A program made the position numbers and the translations under genes. A DNA stretch of 64,000 nucleotides from Streptomyces varsoviensis (GTDB lineage: Bacteria; Actinomycetota; Actinomycetes; Streptomycetales; Streptomycetaceae), in NCBI RefSeq assembly GCF_000718635.1, contig NZ_JOBF01000013.1, positions 310,001-374,000 of the forward strand, given 5' to 3'. How positions within the stretch are numbered: position 1 is the stretch's first letter; each line of letters begins with the position of its first letter. The notes beneath the pieces were generated by a model. It was not told where the DNA came from. It was given only the letters and a program-made list of their open reading frames with translations, and did no database searches. This document shows, in pieces, positions 25,466-32,308 of the stretch.

Positions 25466-26775
25466 GCCGGGAGAGCGCGGCGCGCCCGTACGCCACTCCG
25501 CACGCCCCCTACGCCCCGCACGCCCCCTACGTCGTCGCCGTCCTGTACTGCGCCGCGGGCGCGCTCGCCGCCGTCTCCCTCGCCGGGACGCTGCGGAGCG
25601 GCATCACCGACCCGCACGTCGCGCTCGCCTTCGGCGGCTTGATCGCCGTCGGCGAACTGGCCCGGCAGGGCGCCGGAGCACACCCCGGCGACCGCGAACC
25701 CGCGCCGCTCGCCGCCGCGGGGGCGCTCGCCTACGCCCTGCTCGGCGAGACCGACCGCCACCCCACCTCGCACGGCGCCCTCCAAGTGCTCGCCGTCGTC
25801 CTCGCCGCCACCCTCGCCGGGGCCGCGCCCCGCCTGGCGGCCGGCCGCGGCCCGGTCCTGGACCACCTCGTACGCCGCCTGCTGACCGTCGGGTTCGCCG
25901 CCACCTGCTTCCAACCGCTCTACAACACCGGCGCCTTGGCCCGGTGGCCCGGCCACGGCCCGTACTACGCCCTCTTCCTGCTACTCCTGCTCGCCCTCAC
26001 GGCCCTGTGCGACGCCGTGCTCCGCGCCGCCCTCGCCCGCGCCCGCACCGGCTGGCCGTACGGGCCGCTGCTCCGCGACGAACTGCGCGGGCTGCTCGGC
26101 GTGGGCTCGGCGATCTGCGCGACCGGGGTGGTCATCGCGCTCGCCGTGGCCGTGGCCGGGCTGTGGGCGCTGCCCGTCTTCTGCGTGCCCCTGCTGCTGA
26201 CGCAGTTCTCGCTGCGCCGCCACGGGGCCGTACGGGCCACGTACGCGCAGACCATCGCCTCCCTCGCCCGGTGCACCGAGATCGCCGGGTACACGCCCGC
26301 CGGCCACGCCCGGCGCGTCGCGGCGCTCGGCCGGGCCGTCGGCCGCGAGCTGGGGCTGTCCGAACCGGAACTGACCGTGCTGGAGTACGCGGCCCTGATG
26401 CACGACATCGGCCAGCTCTCCCTGGTCGACCCGGTGCCCGCCGGGGCGACCGAGCCGCTGCCGCCCTCCGAGCAGCGCCGCATAGCCCTGCTGGGCGGCG
26501 CGGTGGTGCGGCAGACGGGGGTGCCGGAGGAGGTCGCCGCGGTGGTGGAACGGCAGGCCGATCCGTACCGCGACCAGCCGCTCACCGCCCGTATCGTCCG
26601 TACCGTCAACGCGTACGACGACCTTGTCGGCCGCTTCGCCGAGGACGGCGCGCACGGCCCGTACGGCCCGCTGCGGGCCCTGGAACGGCTGCGGCTGGCC
26701 ACGGGGCGGGACTACGCGCCCGCGGTCGTGGAGGCCCTGGCACGCGTACTGGCGCGCGGCGGCGACGTGCGGTAG
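25462..26775 (+). CDS. Membrane protein with degenerate HD domain
   Basis: A 437-residue protein with the same layout as the upstream gene: N-terminal membrane segments (about 22-260), then an HD domain. The HD residues remain (GHARRVAALG, ALMHDIGQLSLVD). The second half is eroded: where the partner has HHERLDGSGYP this protein has VVERQADPYRDQP, so GYP and two metal ligands are gone. It may be a regulatory partner or a partly active phosphohydrolase. GTG 25462 overlaps the upstream stop codon. Confidence 0.82.
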   Translation: MSRESAARPYATPHAPYAPHAPYVVAVLYCAAGALAAVSLAGTLRSGITDPHVALAFGGLIAVGELARQGAGAHPGDREPAPLAAAGALAYALLGETDRHPTSHGALQVLAVVLAATLAGAAPRLAAGRGPVLDHLVRRLLTVGFAATCFQPLYNTGALARWPGHGPYYALFLLLLLALTALCDAVLRAALARARTGWPYGPLLRDELRGLLGVGSAICATGVVIALAVAVAGLWALPVFCVPLLLTQFSLRRHGAVRATYAQTIASLARCTEIAGYTPAGHARRVAALGRAVGRELGLSEPELTVLEYAALMHDIGQLSLVDPVPAGATEPLPPSEQRRIALLGGAVVRQTGVPEEVAAVVERQADPYRDQPLTARIVRTVNAYDDLVGRFAEDGAHGPYGPLRALERLRLATGRDYAPAVVEALARVLARGGDVR

Positions 26776-27139
26776 GGGCGCATGGACGGCCGGCTCGTAC
26801 CGCTGCCCGTACCGTGCTCGTACTGTCGCTCGTACCTCTGCTCGTAGCGCCCGCTCGTACCGCTGACGGGGCCGGTGCGGCGCCGTCCGGGGCCGCCGAA
26901 GATCAACGGAACCCACGGGTAATGAGCGCCCGCCCGCAGGGGCATGGTTGGATGCGAAGACAGGGGTGTCGGACGCGTCGCAGATGGCAAGAAGCTGTGA
27001 TGGGTCCCCTCCTCGAACGGGAACAGAGGGGCCGGGCTGAGATGTCCGTCAATGTGTGGCAGGTTGGCGTCAGGGAGGACGCGGCCGGTCGCTGTGGCGG
27101 CTGGGCGCGGGACCACGGAGAAACCGGCAGGCGGGAATC
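26776..27139. other. Intergenic stretch with CTCGTAC repeats
   Basis: 364 bases without a supported gene. The first ~100 bases hold five spaced copies of a GCTCGTAC-type word (26792-26860). The remainder carries no palindrome, terminator or clear promoter I can defend. Short open frames here lack ribosome sites and codon bias. Confidence 0.6.
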
Positions 27140-28126
27140 GTGAGGATCTTCGGCAAGGTACGGCATCGGCCTTCCGCCTCGTGGCGGCAGGCGACCGACC
27201 GCGCGTTCACGCTCATCGGCGACGGCCGGTACGAGGACGCGGGCGCGCTGCTCACGCGCGCCGCCGACATGGAGCCGTGGCTCTCGGAGTCCTGGTTCAA
27301 CCTGGCGCTGCTGCACAAGTTCCGGCACGACTGGGACCAGGCGCGCGCCGCCGGGCTGCGGGCCGTCGCCCTCCTCGACCGCGAGGCCGGCGCCCCCGAC
27401 TGGTGGAACGTCGGCATCGCCGCCACCGCCCTCCAGGACTGGCCGCTCGCCCGCCGAGCCTGGCAGGCGTACGGGCTCCGGGTGCCCAGCGTCGGCGCCC
27501 CCTCGGGCGAACCCCTCGGCATGGAGCTGGGCAGCGCCGCCGTACGGCTGTCGCCGGAGGGCGAGGCCGAGGTCGTCTGGGGCCGCCGCCTGGACCCGGC
27601 CCGTATCGAGGTGCTGTCCATCCCGCTGCCGTCCTCCGGGCGGCGCTGGGGCGAGGTCGTGCTGCACGACGGGGTGCCGCACGGCGAGCGCACCACCGCG
27701 GCGGGCCCCTCGTACCCCGTGTTCGACGAGATCGAGCTGTGGGCCCCCTCGCCCGTACCCACCTGGGTGGTCCTCCTGGAGGCCGCCACGGAGGCCGACC
27801 GGGACGCCCTGGAGCGGCTGGCGGCCGACGCCGGGTTCGCGGCCGAGGACTGGTCCTCCTCCGTGCGCCTGCTGTGCCGTACGTGCTCCGAGAGCCGTAT
27901 GCCCAGCGACGAGGGCGAGGGCGAGCATCTGGACCCGCACGACCACAGCGAACCGGGCCACCCCGGCCCGCTGGGCCACCGCACGGCCGGCTCCGGCTCG
28001 CTGTGGGTGCCCGAGCGCGAGTGCGGCATCGCGGCGCCCTCCGGGCTCGTACGGGGCCTGCTGGACGGCTGGGTCGCCGACAGCCCGGACTCCCGCGAGT
28101 GGCGGGATCTGGAAGAGGTCTGCTGA
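27140..28126 (+). CDS. Tetratricopeptide-repeat protein, function unknown
   Basis: A 328-residue soluble protein. Residues about 15-110 form three TPR-like helical pairs (RAFTLIGDGRYEDAGALLTRAADMEP, SWFNLALLHKFRHDWDQARA, WWNVGIAATALQDWPLARRAW). The remainder is a beta-rich domain with VVWGRRLDPARIEVLSIPLPS and a Cys pair in LLCRTCSES. A His/Asp/Glu-rich loop (GEGEHLDPHDHSEPGHPGPLGH) could bind metal. Start GTG 27140. It ends just before a terminator. I do not recognise a named family. Confidence 0.7.
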   Translation: MRIFGKVRHRPSASWRQATDRAFTLIGDGRYEDAGALLTRAADMEPWLSESWFNLALLHKFRHDWDQARAAGLRAVALLDREAGAPDWWNVGIAATALQDWPLARRAWQAYGLRVPSVGAPSGEPLGMELGSAAVRLSPEGEAEVVWGRRLDPARIEVLSIPLPSSGRRWGEVVLHDGVPHGERTTAAGPSYPVFDEIELWAPSPVPTWVVLLEAATEADRDALERLAADAGFAAEDWSSSVRLLCRTCSESRMPSDEGEGEHLDPHDHSEPGHPGPLGHRTAGSGSLWVPERECGIAAPSGLVRGLLDGWVADSPDSREWRDLEEVC

Positions 28127-28151
28127 CCCGCGGCGGGGCCCCGTACCCTGT

Positions 28152-28180
28152 ATCAGCAGCCTTTTCGGCTGCTGATTTGT
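28152..28180 (+). terminator. Terminator upstream of def
   Basis: A perfect 10-bp stem (28152-28161 with 28167-28176) with a TTTTC loop and a TTGT tail lies 25 bp after the TPR-protein stop. It separates that gene from def, which must then start from a promoter in the remaining ~35 bp or by readthrough. Confidence 0.75.
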
Positions 28181-28214
28181 AGCGTGGGTTTTTCCAGAGA
28201 GGCGTGCGGCGAAC

Positions 28215-28844
28215 ATGGCGCAGCAAGACACTGAGCGGCAGTCGGTCGACGAGTTCTTCGACGACACGGTGGACGCCGAGGCGCGCGAGGCCGCGCACCG
28301 CGAGCGCGGCACGTCCCGGCCGATCACCGTCGTCGGCAATCCGGTGCTGCACAAGGAGTGCCAGGACGTCACCGAGTTCGGCGACGACCTCGCGCGGCTC
28401 ATCGACGACATGTTCGCGAGCCAGCGCACCGCCGAGGGCGTCGGCCTCGCCGCCAACCAGATCGGCGTCGACCTCAAGGTCTTCGTCTACGACTGCCCCG
28501 ACGACGAGGGCGTACGTCACGTGGGCGCGGTCTGCAACCCGGTCCTCGACGAGCTGCCGGCCGCCGAGCGCGTCCTCGACGACTCCAACGAGGGCTGCCT
28601 CTCGGTTCCCACGGCGTACGCGCCGCTGGCCCGCCCCGACTACGCGATCGTCCGCGGCCAGGACCCCCAGGGCAACCCCATCGCCGTCCAGGGCACCGGC
28701 TACTTCGCCCGCTGCCTCCAGCACGAGACCGACCACCTCTACGGCTACCTCTACATCGACCGCCTCTCCAAGCGGGACCGCAAGGACGCGCTGCGGCAGA
28801 TGGCGGAGGGCACGCCGCGGTATCCGGTGGTGGAGAACGTCTGA
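28215..28844 (+). CDS. def: Peptide deformylase
   Basis: A 209-residue metalloenzyme removing N-formyl groups from nascent proteins. All three motifs are intact: [10 protein letters not shown] (about 76-85), EGCLSVP (metal Cys) and QHETDHLYG (two metal His plus catalytic Glu). A 30-residue acidic N-terminal extension ([17 protein letters not shown]) precedes the catalytic fold. It is convergent with the methyltransferase gene, the two stops being 3 bp apart. Confidence 0.95.
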   Translation: MAQQDTERQSVDEFFDDTVDAEAREAAHRERGTSRPITVVGNPVLHKECQDVTEFGDDLARLIDDMFASQRTAEGVGLAANQIGVDLKVFVYDCPDDEGVRHVGAVCNPVLDELPAAERVLDDSNEGCLSVPTAYAPLARPDYAIVRGQDPQGNPIAVQGTGYFARCLQHETDHLYGYLYIDRLSKRDRKDALRQMAEGTPRYPVVENV

Positions 28845-28847
28845 CCT

Positions 28848-29450
28848 TCAGCTCAGGCGCAGCGCCCGTAGGACGGCGTCGTGCGTGTGGTGGGTGCCCT
28901 CGGGCGGCGGTGTGGTGCGGGGGCGGGTCTCGTTGACGACGATGCCCCAGGCGGGACCGAGGAGTTGGGCGATGTCGCCCGGCTGGTAGTACTCGGCGGC
29001 GGTGTTCGGGCCCGGGCCCGGGGCCGGGAGCGGGTGGGTGGCGTAGAGAAGGGTGCCGCCCGGGGCGACGGCGGCGAGCAGGCCGCACAGCGCGCGGTGG
29101 TCCGGCTCGCGGCGCAGCGGGAAATAATGCATGGACACCAGGTCGAAGGCGCCCGCCGGGGGCGGCGTGGCGGCCAGATCGTCCCGCGCCCAGGCCACGC
29201 GGTCCCTGACCTCGGCGTCGGCTTCGGCTGCCGCGGCGGCCCGCCGCAGCGCGACCTCGGACACGTCCACCGCCGTGACCCGCCACCCCCGCCGCGCCAG
29301 CCACACCGCGTCGGCGCCCTCACCGCACCCGACGTCGAGCGCCTGCCCCGGCCGCAGCCCGGCCGCCTCGGCGACGAGCACCGGGTTGGGATTCCCGCTG
29401 AACACCTGATCGCGGCTGCGGTACATGTCATCCCAGTGTCGGGCGTCCAT
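28848..29450 (-). CDS. Class I SAM-dependent methyltransferase
   Basis: A 200-residue Rossmann-fold methyltransferase. Motif I is ALDVGCGEGADAVWLARRG (about 37-55), with VTAVDVSEVALRRA next and motif IV region FDLVSMHYFPL. It belongs to the small-molecule type with an N-terminal MDARHWDDMYRSRDQVFSGNPNPVL, like TehB/UbiE-type or thiopurine-like proteins in Streptomyces. The substrate is unknown. GAGAGG sits 9 nt upstream of ATG 29450. A strong palindrome lies about 70-95 bp upstream. Confidence 0.83.
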   Translation of the reverse strand: MDARHWDDMYRSRDQVFSGNPNPVLVAEAAGLRPGQALDVGCGEGADAVWLARRGWRVTAVDVSEVALRRAAAAAEADAEVRDRVAWARDDLAATPPPAGAFDLVSMHYFPLRREPDHRALCGLLAAVAPGGTLLYATHPLPAPGPGPNTAAEYYQPGDIAQLLGPAWGIVVNETRPRTTPPPEGTHHTHDAVLRALRLS

Positions 29451-29520
29451 GGCATTCGTCCTCTCGCCTGCGGCGTTCCTGTAGTGAGGCCACGGTGCGC
29501 GCCCACCGGGAGCCGAGCAA

Positions 29521-29546
29521 ACCTCTTTGCGGAATCCGCAAAAGGT
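29521..29546. promoter_or_regulatory. Palindrome in the methyltransferase/NTF2-like divergent region
   Basis: TTTGCGGA-A-TCCGCAAA (29526-29542) is a perfect 8-bp inverted repeat. ACCT and AGGT flanks extend the pairing to 12 bp with one bulged base. The A/T content stands out from the surroundings. A dimeric repressor site between divergent genes is the simplest reading. Confidence 0.55.
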
Positions 29547-29716
29547 GGGGCCGGGCTGGGGCCTTTGAAGGCTCTCCTTGATGAATGCGCGGCCGATACG
29601 GTCGGCCGGCTGGTGCGGTAGCCGGTACGGTCCACCGAGATCGGGCGGCGGCTCGAAGGCGGCTCGAAGACGGCTCGCGGGGCGAGCGCACGCGCAACGG
29701 CTGGTATTACTGGGGC

Positions 29717-30094
29717 ATGCAGGAAGAGACGGCACGTTCCGCGATCGACACGTTCATCTCCGCGTTCAACGCCTCGGACGACAGCTATGTGACGGCCCTG
29801 CTCTCCCAGGCCCTGACCTCGGACGTGGTCTTCTGGGGGCCGTTGGGCCGCAGCGAAGGAATCGCGGCGGTCGAGCGATTCGTCCTCGACATCCGGCGCC
29901 ACCCTGCGGGGACCGGCACGATGGTGCGCTGCTCAGCGGTGGACATGCCCGACGAGTGGGCCCGGTACCAATGGGTCTTCACCACACCGCACGGAGGCCC
30001 CCGCCTGGCCGGAACCGACGTCGTCCATCTGCGGCGGAGCCTCATCGACCAGATCATCGTCTTCGCGGGAGAGATCGAGCCGGCCGCCTCCTGA
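29717..30094 (+). CDS. NTF2/SnoaL-like protein
   Basis: A 125-residue cone-fold protein (MQEETARSAIDTFISAFNASDDSYVTALLS, VFWGPLGRSEGIAAVERFVLDI, WVFTTPHGGPRLAGTDVVHL). The SnoaL-like fold is used for small enzymes or binding proteins. No catalytic residue can be assigned. Start ATG 29717 follows GGGG; the longer reading frame is Arg-rich and lacks coding character. Confidence 0.68.
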   Translation: MQEETARSAIDTFISAFNASDDSYVTALLSQALTSDVVFWGPLGRSEGIAAVERFVLDIRRHPAGTGTMVRCSAVDMPDEWARYQWVFTTPHGGPRLAGTDVVHLRRSLIDQIIVFAGEIEPAAS

Positions 30095-30158
30095 GCCGTC
30101 TTACATCCAACCGTCACCACCGCCGACCCGGCGAACCTACGCGGTCACAGCACTAGGG

Positions 30159-30632
30159 CTAGGCAGCGGTTCGGTACGCGCCGCCGGGAGCCCTGAGTTC
30201 GAACCAGAGCATCTTCCCCCGCTTGCCGAAGAGATCATCGCCGAGCAGATAGCTCCCCCACCTGTCGGCGCACGCCTGCACGAGCAGCAGCCCGCGCCCG
30301 CCTTCTCCATCCCGGTCGCATTCCCTGGCAGGGGTGGCAGGGGTCAGGCGCTTGCGGAACTGTGTCGGAATCTCGGGATTCGTATCCCACACGCTCACTC
30401 GAAGCCGCTCGACCTCCATGCCGTGCAGCCGAAGGGAGGAGGGCCCGCCGGAGTGCAGGTACGCGTTAGTGACCAGCTCGCTGGTCAACAGCTCGGCTGT
30501 GTCGACGAGTTCGCTTATGGCGTGTCGGGAGAGAACGGCCCGCAGGGTCGTCCGTGCCACGCCCGCTGCGCGCGGGTCGTGAGGGAGATCGAGGGTGTAC
30601 GTCCAGGGCTGCTGCGAAGATACGGTTGCCAT
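30159..30632 (-). CDS. HATPase_c (RsbW-like) protein of WhiJ-like set 1
   Basis: A 157-residue GHKL ATP-binding domain without a sensor. The N box is ELLTSELVTNAYLHSG (about residues 46-61) and the G boxes are in EGGRGLLLVQACADRWG (about 110-126). Such proteins accompany WhiJ-like XRE regulators and DUF397 proteins in Streptomyces and resemble anti-sigma kinases. AGGAGG is 5 nt upstream of ATG 30632. It is divergent from the XRE gene, sharing a 186-bp regulatory region. Confidence 0.85.
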   Translation of the reverse strand: MATVSSQQPWTYTLDLPHDPRAAGVARTTLRAVLSRHAISELVDTAELLTSELVTNAYLHSGGPSSLRLHGMEVERLRVSVWDTNPEIPTQFRKRLTPATPARECDRDGEGGRGLLLVQACADRWGSYLLGDDLFGKRGKMLWFELRAPGGAYRTAA

Positions 30633-30672
30633 GGAGCCTCCTGGCGGGAGGTGGAGTTGGAGCCGATTCGAC

Positions 30673-30694
30673 TGCGTGGCGCTGGCAGTTGAAG
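30673..30694. promoter_or_regulatory. Sequence word shared by the two WhiJ-like loci, copy 1
   Basis: TGCGTGG followed by CTGGCAGTTGA here reappears at 40266-40287 upstream of the second XRE gene, also between an ATPase and an XRE gene. The shared word suggests a common regulatory site or a duplication remnant. Confidence 0.45.
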
Positions 30695-30727
30695 GGGCGA
30701 GTCAAGCCACACGTTAGCGCCTGGTGT

Positions 30728-30762
30728 GTAAGGTATTCCATCGATGCAGAGGAATGCCTTAC
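30728..30762. promoter_or_regulatory. 12-bp inverted repeat in the WhiJ-like set 1 intergenic region
   Basis: GTAAGGTATTCC (30728-30739) and GGAATGCCTTAC (30751-30762) are inverted copies matching at 11 of 12 positions with an 11-nt spacer. The site ends 56 bp before the XRE start codon. It is a likely operator for the XRE regulator, with arms about two helical turns apart. Confidence 0.65.
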
Positions 30763-30766
30763 AGAT

Positions 30767-30789
30767 CCCCTCGTGTGAGTGACGAGGGG
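30767..30789. other. Leader hairpin before XRE gene 1
   Basis: CCCCTCGT-GTGAGTG-ACGAGGGG forms an 8-bp perfect hairpin 30 bp upstream of the XRE start codon. If transcribed it would sit in the 5' leader. The function is unknown. Confidence 0.45.
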
Positions 30790-30818
30790 CATTCTGTTCG
30801 CGCGAAGAGAGGGCACTC

Positions 30819-31679
30819 ATGCCGTCGGTCAGTTCCCCCACGCTGAGACAGCAACGCCTGGGTGCTGAACTGCGCAAACTACGGGAACGGGCGGGTCTGT
30901 CCTCAACCGCTGCCGCCAGTCTGCTCGGTGGCAACCAGGCACGGATCAGCAACATCGAAGCGGGCCGGTACGCGGTGAGCGCGGACCGCGTACGCACTCT
31001 GGCCGGCAACTACACATGCCCGGACCCGGACTACGTCGACGCGCTCGCCGGTATGACCGGCACGAGGAAGCGTGGTTGGTGGGAGGAGTACCGGGAGCTC
31101 CTACCGAAAACGCTACTGGACCTCGCCGAGCTCGAACATCACTCGACAGCCGTGCGTGTAGCGGTGGTGGTCCATATCCCCGGACTGCTCCAGACCACTG
31201 AATACGCTCGCGCGACATTCCGCGAGAATCTCCCACCCCTGCGCCCGCACGAGGTCGAACACCGTGTCTCGTACCGCATCAAACGCCAAGCGATCCTCTT
31301 CGGGGCCAACCCGGCCCCCTACACCGCGATCGTGCACGAAGCGGCTCTGCGAATGGGCCATGGCGGCCCGAGGGTCACGAGCGAGCAGCTTGACCACCTC
31401 AATGAGATGAGCGAACACAGTCACATTTCCGTCTTGGTCATCCCGTTCGGCGAAGCCTCGTTTCCCATCTCGGGTCAGCCCATCACATATGCCGGCGGCC
31501 CGGTGCCCCAGCTCGACACGGTGGTGGTCGATACGGAGATGGGCTGCGACTTCCTGGACGCCGAAGCGCAGTTGACGAAGTACACCTCGGTACTGGACCG
31601 CATGGAATCCCGAGCCCTGGGCCCGACCCAGTCGCGGGACCTGATCCACCGCATCGCACAAGAGACTCGCAAGGGATGA
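30819..31679 (+). CDS. XRE-family regulator with DUF5753 domain (WhiJ-like), set 1
   Basis: A 286-residue protein. It has an N-terminal helix-turn-helix (about residues 15-70; LRKLRERAGLSSTAAASLLGGNQARISNIEAGR) and a C-terminal DUF5753 domain (about 95-280; IPGLLQTTEYARA, HEAALRMGHGG, ISVLVIPFGEASFP). This is the WhiJ/BldB-associated class. The next gene, a DUF397 protein, overlaps by ATGA, so the pair is translationally coupled. WhiJ-type proteins repress development until relieved by the DUF397 partner; that role is inferred here. Confidence 0.88.
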   Translation: MPSVSSPTLRQQRLGAELRKLRERAGLSSTAAASLLGGNQARISNIEAGRYAVSADRVRTLAGNYTCPDPDYVDALAGMTGTRKRGWWEEYRELLPKTLLDLAELEHHSTAVRVAVVVHIPGLLQTTEYARATFRENLPPLRPHEVEHRVSYRIKRQAILFGANPAPYTAIVHEAALRMGHGGPRVTSEQLDHLNEMSEHSHISVLVIPFGEASFPISGQPITYAGGPVPQLDTVVVDTEMGCDFLDAEAQLTKYTSVLDRMESRALGPTQSRDLIHRIAQETRKG

Positions 31680-31873
31680 GCATGCCTCCGCTTACTTGGC
31701 AGAAGTCCTCATACAGCAACGAGGGGGCCAACTGCATTTACGTGGCCGTGGCTCCTGGAGGAACTGTCCACATCCGCGAAAGTGACGCGCCTGAATCCCT
31801 CCTCACCACCAGGCCCGATGTGCTGCGCACCCTCATATCGGCCATTAAGGCCGGCCAGTTGGTGTTTGGCTGA
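31676..31873 (+). CDS. DUF397 protein, set 1
   Basis: A 65-residue protein with the DUF397 pattern LTWQKSSYSNEGANCIYVAVAPGGTVHIRESD (about 5-36) and a C-terminal helix ending TLISAIKAGQL. Its ATG overlaps the stop of the XRE gene. DUF397 proteins are small partners of WhiJ-like regulators. Its last 29 bp overlap the 3' end of the convergent putative immunity gene. Confidence 0.87.
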   Translation: MSMPPLTWQKSSYSNEGANCIYVAVAPGGTVHIRESDAPESLLTTRPDVLRTLISAIKAGQLVFG

Positions 31874-32297
31874 AGACGACGGTCGGCCCGTCGTACGTGG
31901 TGAGTACCTGAACCTGGAAGCTGCGCGAGGGGAAGTTTCGGGCGAGGGCGGCTTCCCAGGAATGGGCGACTGCTTGCGCGATATCTTGGAGCGCGGCCTC
32001 GTCCTCGGCGGAATCGGTGCAATCGATGGCGTAGCCCAGGACGAGCCGGTTGAGCAGGTCCTCGATCCTGGGTACGTCGCCGTTCAGCTTCGTGTACCAC
32101 TCTTCGAAGTTGCTCGGCTTGTACACGCGTTTCCGAAGGACGCAGTCGCGCACTACTACGAATTCGGGGTTCATGAAGTGGGAGAAAGCGAGCCACATTC
32201 CTATCGTGCAGTTGTCCGTCAGGAAGTCGACGGCGTCGAGGTTTCCTGTGTAGCCGTCAAGCCAAGACTTGATTTCGGAATGCTCTTTCGGGTCCAC
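31845..32297 (-). CDS. Unrecognised protein directly behind the RHS toxin; candidate immunity protein
   Basis: A 150-residue acidic soluble protein (VDPKEHSEIKSWLDGYTGN, FLTDNCTIGMWLAFSHFMNPEF, NFEEWYTKLNGDVPRIEDLLNRLVLGYAIDCTDSAEDEAALQD). I do not recognise the family. Its GTG at 32297 lies 11 bp after the RHS stop, with AGAGGA just upstream, so it is almost certainly in the same transcript. Position, size and charge fit a cognate immunity protein for the RHS C-terminal toxin. The longer in-frame form to 32360 would overlap the toxin gene and lacks a ribosome site. The function is inferred from context only. Confidence 0.65.
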   Translation of the reverse strand: MDPKEHSEIKSWLDGYTGNLDAVDFLTDNCTIGMWLAFSHFMNPEFVVVRDCVLRKRVYKPSNFEEWYTKLNGDVPRIEDLLNRLVLGYAIDCTDSAEDEAALQDIAQAVAHSWEAALARNFPSRSFQVQVLTTYDGPTVVFSQTPTGRP

Positions 32298-32308
32298 GGT
32301 TTCCTCTG

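Noticed and set aside
26776..27139. Small genes in the gap after the second HD gene
   Set aside because: Candidate frames lack ribosome sites and have random composition.
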